This document shows positions 59,611 to 64,000 of a stretch of DNA of 64,000 nucleotides, piece after piece. The position numbers were made by a program, and so were the translations under genes. The DNA is from Datisca glomerata (taxonomy: Eukaryota > Streptophyta > Magnoliopsida > Cucurbitales > Datiscaceae): assembly GCA_003255025.1 (NCBI GenBank), contig QANY01008042.1, positions 1 through 64,000 on the forward strand, read 5' to 3'. Numbering within the stretch: the first letter of the stretch is position 1; every line of letters begins with the position of its first letter. A model generated the notes under the pieces. It had not been told where the DNA came from. It was given only the letters and a program-made list of their open reading frames with translations, and did not search any database.

Positions 59611-59633
59611 GGGGGGGGGGGGGGNGGGGGGGG
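59611..59633. repeat. Poly-G run with an undetermined base
   Basis: About 22 G with N at 59625, inside the damaged exon 4 region of the oxidase pseudogene. Its length is not reliable. Confidence 0.9.
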
Positions 59634-60703
59634 TTATTTTGTGAACGCCGTAGTCACACTTACCTTTGGTATGCAGGAGGTATACAAGGGGGCAGGATAT
59701 CTCAGCTCAGTTAGTGCAGAGAGCTGAAAGAAATGGATATAAGGCCATTGTCTGAACTGTTGACGCACCTAGACTTGGTAGAAGGGAGGCTGATATAAGA
59801 ACAAGTAACACATAATTATGTCCTCATTTTTCTTCCCCAATTGTGCGTTTTTTTTTTCCTTCCCCAATTTACTATGTACCAAATTCCAGTGTCAAAAGTT
59901 ACAAGACATTTTACTTCTTCTCTCCATTTAACACAGAAAAGCAATACTTCTAAAATTGTCAAATTTATTTCTGTTAATATATGCAGAATGATTGCATGAC
60001 AGTTGAAGAATTTTGAAGGCCTATTATCAACGGAAGTTGACTCTGTGAGTGGTGAATGGTGATTATATTCCTAGATGATGCATGGCAGTACTTTTAATAC
60101 TTCATTGTTGCTTAATAACTTACGAATATAATGTGTGCAGGATGAAGGTTCAAATTTAGAAGCTTTCGCTAGAGACACCTTTGATGCATCATTGTGCTGG
60201 AAGGTTTGACTCAGTAAACTAGTCTGATCATATGCATACATCCAAATAATTTTTCCCTCGATGTCAAAAAGAAAAAAAGATAACTGAATTGTGTGATGTA
60301 ATAGGTTCTTCAGTCTTATAACTTCATATAGCTGTTTCTGTTGTGGAACGTTATAGCTGTTACTGTTGTGGAACGTTTGGGATAAGTAACCTTTTAGTGA
60401 ATTTGTCAGGCTTTTCGTTAAAAATAGTTATTATTTTAAATTAATTGAATGTTTGAGCATATGCAGGATATTGGTTGGTTAAGATCGGTCACCAGCTTGC
60501 CAATTCTGGTTAAGGGAGTTCTCACTCATGAAGATGGTAAGAACATATTATTCAAGATAACTTATTCAAGCCCAAGACATTTTAAAATTAACAGATGGGA
60601 ATCCAACCAATTATTTCTGTAGTATTTTTAAAATGATGTCTCTCAGTCTCAGTAGTTTACAGGATATTTAAAGCAGTGCAATCCAGCCATTACTTATGCA
60701 TAG

Positions 60704-60740
60704 CCTCTCTCTCTCTCTCTCTCTCCCTCCCTCTCCCTCC
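60704..60740. repeat. (CT)n-rich microsatellite before the last pseudogene exon
   Basis: Ten CT units followed by ccctcc blocks, close to the acceptor of exon 9. Confidence 0.9.
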
Positions 60741-60852
60741 ACTGCTGCCAGCAAGAAAGGCTGTTGAAGTAGGGATTGATGGGATTGTTGTTTCAAATCA
60801 TGGAGCCCGCCAGCTCGATCATACTCCTGCAACTATTTCGGTTCCTCAATAG

Positions 60853-61118
60853 ACTTTCTTGTCCTTTAAATTTTTGAACTTTCAATTATTTGATATGTGG
60901 AACCTTGAGAAAATTCAACTTCGATCATTGATAAGATGATAGAATACTTGAATTCACATGTGTTTCTGCAGTTTGCAGGAAAGACAATTGGAAGTTCCCA
61001 ATGATTAATCCCACATTTCCTGACAGCCAAAGAGTCGTTAAATTCCGGCATATGTGGATTTCGTTCATGCTATCCTCTTGTCCAGACAATTGGGTTTTTG
61101 ATTCCCACGAAGTACAAA
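60853..61118. other. Region after the oxidase pseudogene
   Basis: No continuation of the oxidase gene is seen here; the expected FLDGG-like phosphate-binding segment is absent. Confidence 0.5.
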
Positions 61119-61228
61119 TACATTTTTTAATTAATGCTTAATACATTTTTTAATTAATGCTTAATACATTTTTTAATTAATGCTTAATACATTTTTGTAT
61201 TAATGCTTAATACATTTTTGTATTCTAC
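61119..61228. repeat. 23-bp tandem repeat, nearly five copies
   Basis: The unit tacattttttaattaatgc (plus ttaa) starts at 61119, 61142, 61165, 61188 and 61211. The last copies read ttttgtatt in place of tttttaatt. Confidence 0.92.
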
Positions 61229-61485
61229 AAATATGATGTAACTTTATTTTGTATAATAAAGCAGTCCAAAAGCAAAGTATCCACAAAAAACCCAATAGTC
61301 TTATAGTCATAATGATATTTTTTTTAAGTTTGAAATATTGTAATGTTTACATATTATTAGAGTGTTATTTAATATTATAAAATATATTATGTCAAAACAC
61401 TCACTTATTTGCATTTTATTTGAAATTAAGATTTGCTGGGTAAACAATATGTTATGAGACAATTTTTTCATGCATATATTATCTA

Positions 61486-62257
61486 GAGGGAGGTTAGCAA
61501 CACTAATTTCAACCGTCTTTTCAACACTCTCACAATAAAATATTATTTATTTACACTTTTCATTAAAGATGTCAAATTGAATTAAATATTATGGGTATGA
61601 CTTTTCTTTTTATTTATAAGTTTGCCATCAACTTACATCATTTTCTTTCTTCTTTCTCCACACGTCACCTTTTCATTTTTCATTTCTTCTTCAATCTCCA
61701 CACTCCATTTTATTTAATTAAAATTAAAGCTCAACAAACTCTAGTTATTTCTCTTAAGATTTCTCGTCTCCTACTACACTATTTTTTTTAATTCTTTTTA
61801 AGATAATACGTGAACTCCCTTTTTACTACATTCTCACATTTTCATTTCACTTTTTTAATAATATCATTGTCTCTTTAAGAGAGAATGAGAAATCAGTAAA
61901 AAAATATAACTAAAATTTCGTGATAATCAATATGAGTAAGAGAATAGAATGACATTATTTTATTGTAAATAAGTAAAATTTGTTAAGTTTTGATTTTAAC
62001 TTAGAAAAAGTGGTTTGTGAAGAAAAAAAGAAGAGAAACGTTAAAAGTGAGAAGTGGTGTGTGAACATGAAAAAAGAAAAGTAAGAAAAATGTGAAGTTA
62101 TGTAAGTTAATGGTAAACTTGTAATTAAAAAAAAAGGCATACCCTAATATTTAACTCAATTTGATATATTTAATAAAAAGGAAAATGTGACAGATGACAC
62201 TATTTTAGGATGAAAGTGTTGAAAGGACTATTGAATAGGGTGTTGCTAGCATCATCA
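61486..62257. mobile_element. 772-bp MITE with 9-bp target duplication
   Basis: TATTATCTA at 61477-61485 and 62258-62266 is a perfect 9-bp duplication, the MULE length. The ends are inverted repeats: gaggttagcaacac-like on the left (gggaggttagcaacac) and, reversed, gatgctagcaacac on the right, continuing through tttcaacac and on for about 250 bp (ttctttcttctttctccaca against its reverse). No protein is coded; the long frames on both strands are AT-rich artefacts. Most likely a Mutator-derived foldback MITE. Confidence 0.85.
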
Positions 62258-62536
62258 TATTATCTATATTATTTCTTAACAAAATACTGAAATTTATCAA
62301 CAATCCCGAATGAGCACCCTAACGAAATTTAGTACTATAATTAAAACAGATACATCCCTACAAGGGTGTTATAATTGCCTCTTTAAGAGAGTATGCTGCA
62401 CTCAAATACTATCTCCTTAATCAACTATACTAAGAGATGTTATCTTGCATTGACTGTGTATAAAGATTTGTCTATGTTCATATAAATGTTAGGTTTCTCC
62501 ACCTAATATCAATTAGTTTTGGGTTGAATTATGATA

Positions 62537-62638
62537 TGGTATCAAAGCTTGATTCTATTCTGCCTCAAGCCCGGTCTTTGTCTATCTCTGTCTATGTTTG
62601 CACCCGCTCAGCTCATGGCGCGCTCCGCATGAGGGGGG
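62537..62638 (+). mobile_element. Short LTR-retroelement internal region (TRIM-like) with PBS and PPT
   Basis: A primer-binding site TGGTATCAAAGC at 62537-62548 and a purine tract gagggggg at 62631-62638 followed by TG are only 82 bp apart. Between them, tgcctcaagcccggtctttg and cgctcagctcatggcgcgct resemble the tiny internal part of plant TRIM-like elements. The LTRs on either side (before 62537 and from 62639) do not match each other well by eye, so the copy is damaged. Confidence 0.6.
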
Positions 62639-64000
62639 TGTTAAGGGATTGTTATGATTTTTTCAGAGAAGTGTACACTATCGTTGTCAAGTAATAAATT
62701 TTTGTGAATATAGGGTATCGTCCATGAGGATTGATTGTTATTAATTAATAAAATCAATTAAACCTTAGTTCTAATTAAGAATATTGAAAAGTAGATATTT
62801 TTTTAATGTAATAAAAAATTAAAACGATTAAGATTTATTAAGTATAAATAATGTAAATTTCAATGATTAAAAGTTCTAAGGATTTCGATTTCACCAAATC
62901 AGTCATGCTCAAATTTTTTAGATCTCAATCAATCAATGTATATCATAATACTTACAACGAATTTTTCTAATATAAATATCAATCTTTCTCAAGTATCAAT
63001 AATAATATTTAAAATATACAAATCTCACATCTTTGTCAAGATTAAATATATCGAAACTTATTAAGCACAAGAAATTATATTTGCTACACTTGATTCATAA
63101 TTATCTCTAACATATAAAATTCTAATGGTATCATGAACAAATGACAAATTTAATCATCACTTTTCAGCCTCAAAATTAAAACTCAAATCATGTAATAATT
63201 GGCCAGACAATCACATGCATTAAGAACATATCATATGAATAAATATCGATTAGATTGAAAATCAAAATTAAGGAACAATCATAGTTTCGGTACGTCGTAG
63301 CCTTAGATTAGAAAATTAAAACATACTAAAATAAGAAAATATCCTAACAATATTCATGATCATAGAGAAAGAGAGAAGAAAACTAGATTTGAGAAGGAAA
63401 TTGAAGTTGAAATCCGTTCCGGGTTGGATCTTATTCTTCTCCTCTCCAAGAGCTTTTTCCTTTGCCTCTCATGTCCAAAAACCTCCAAATCCCCATAAAA
63501 TTTTCTATTTATACACTAGGGTTTGATAAGGATACAATTTGAGCAAAAATCACACAATAAATCTTTATCGCACTAGCGTTGCGACAGTGGGATCTGGTGT
63601 CGCGATGCCAGCATTGTTGTCCAATTTCTTTATGTTGCCTAAATCCGACATTTTATCACTTTTTATTCCGCTTTTTACCTTCCCAATCTTCCAAAATCAT
63701 CTTAAGTACACTTGAATATCTTACCTACAAAATAAAAATAAAAACAAACATAAATCTAGCAATAAATCTCAAAGAACCAAATAAAAGTAAAGCAAAGAGT
63801 GTATAAAATATGAATGTGAAAAACACTCATCAAATACCTCCAAACTTAACTTTTTTCTAGTCCTCTAGCAAAACAAAATCAAAAATCAAACAAGAAAGTA
63901 TTAAACTCTAATTACGCAAAATTACTGATCGAGTGACGAAATGTTTTGATTAACTAAACATGCCTCAGAAATTTCAAAATAACAATAACCCAAGAAAAAC
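62639..64000. mobile_element. Probable retroelement remnant running off the window
   Basis: agagaagtgtacactatcgt and tgtcaagtaataaa followed by gggtatcgtccatgaggatt, and further on aaaaacactcatcaaatacc tccaaacttaac, are stretches I recognise as common in long terminal repeats of plant Ty3/gypsy (Tat-like) elements. No coding domain lies inside the window, so the class is an inference. The rest is AT-rich and holds no gene. Confidence 0.4.

Larger units (their letters stand above)
58989..60852 (+). pseudogene. Glycolate-oxidase-family (2-hydroxy-acid oxidase) pseudogene
   Basis: Exon-like blocks 58989-59130, 59207-59331, 59417-59463, 59535-~59606, ~59676-59804, 59987-60044, 60141-60203, 60467-60536 and 60752-60852 follow the plant HAOX/GLO gene order. 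They include FDYYTGGAEDQHTLRDNEEA (active-site Tyr), [40 protein letters not shown] and [19 protein letters not shown] (catalytic His and Arg). The intact enzyme is a peroxisomal FMN-dependent oxidase of glycolate or other 2-hydroxy acids. Here a TGA replaces the codon before TVDAPRLGRREA, another TGA follows MIA in exon 6, and exon 4 runs into a poly-G tract instead of its normal end. The last third (phosphate-binding GG-x-R region) is missing: exon 9 ends SVPQ-stop. Processing would fail, so it is a truncated unprocessed copy. Confidence 0.88.

Noticed and set aside
61591..62140. Phe/Leu/Ser-rich frames on both strands
   Set aside because: They lie in the inverted arms of the MITE and mirror each other; composition artefact.

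Overview
The window is nuclear DNA of a eudicot-like flowering plant. It is AT-rich, its genes carry many short GT-AG introns (plus two GC-AG introns), and its genes and transposons are all of plant type (a CIP7-like protein, a DUF936 protein, a plastid KAS II-like enzyme, Ty1/copia, CACTA, MULE, hAT and TRIM elements). I cannot name the species. Three single Ns, two of them inside poly-G runs, mark draft-assembly uncertainty.

Layout. 1-1 kb: AT-rich spacer. 1.04-10.2 kb: a Ty1/copia retrotransposon with 220-bp LTRs, split in its gag region by a 3.97-kb CACTA transposon that carries pieces of host genes, including a PPR-type repeat. 10.2-12.7 kb: spacer. 12.7-15.15 kb: a hAT-type element with an 8-bp target duplication, filled with the remains of a second CACTA element (Transposase_24-type fragment and one terminus). 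15.4-24.3 kb: a large decayed Mutator-like element (MULE) encoding a broken transposase followed by a broken plant-mobile-domain protein. Just upstream of the transposase lies a 3-kb unit bounded by inverted repeats, holding a galacturonosyltransferase-like fragment, a GRF zinc-finger exon and 187-bp tandem repeats. 24.3-26.8 kb: spacer.

The gene island runs from about 26.8 to 52.7 kb: a CIP7-like gene (+), a DUF936 gene (+), an ALKBH1-type AlkB dioxygenase gene (-), a SEC22 R-SNARE gene (+) and a KAS II-like gene (-). The joined exons of all five give open frames whose lengths are exact multiples of three (1361, 532, 482, 218 and 495 codons before the stop). DUF936/ALKBH and SEC22/KAS are convergent pairs; ALKBH/SEC22 is divergent. 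The genes have unrelated jobs (light signalling, unknown, nucleic-acid demethylation, ER-Golgi traffic, plastid fatty-acid elongation) and form no visible pathway.

52.7-64 kb is repeat-rich again: a LINE ORF1 relic, a 566-bp hAT derivative, an 850-bp foldback element, a glycolate-oxidase-family pseudogene, a 772-bp MITE with a perfect 9-bp target duplication, and retroelement pieces running off the right edge.

The most notable observations are: (1) the KAS II-like enzyme keeps the active-site Cys and first His but has Asn where the second catalytic His is expected (Cys-His-Asn, as in KAS III); (2) its third intron holds an array of five TRIM LTRs and two internal regions with LTRs joined head to tail without spacer, inside one 5-bp target duplication; and (3) three transposons carry recognisable host-gene pieces.
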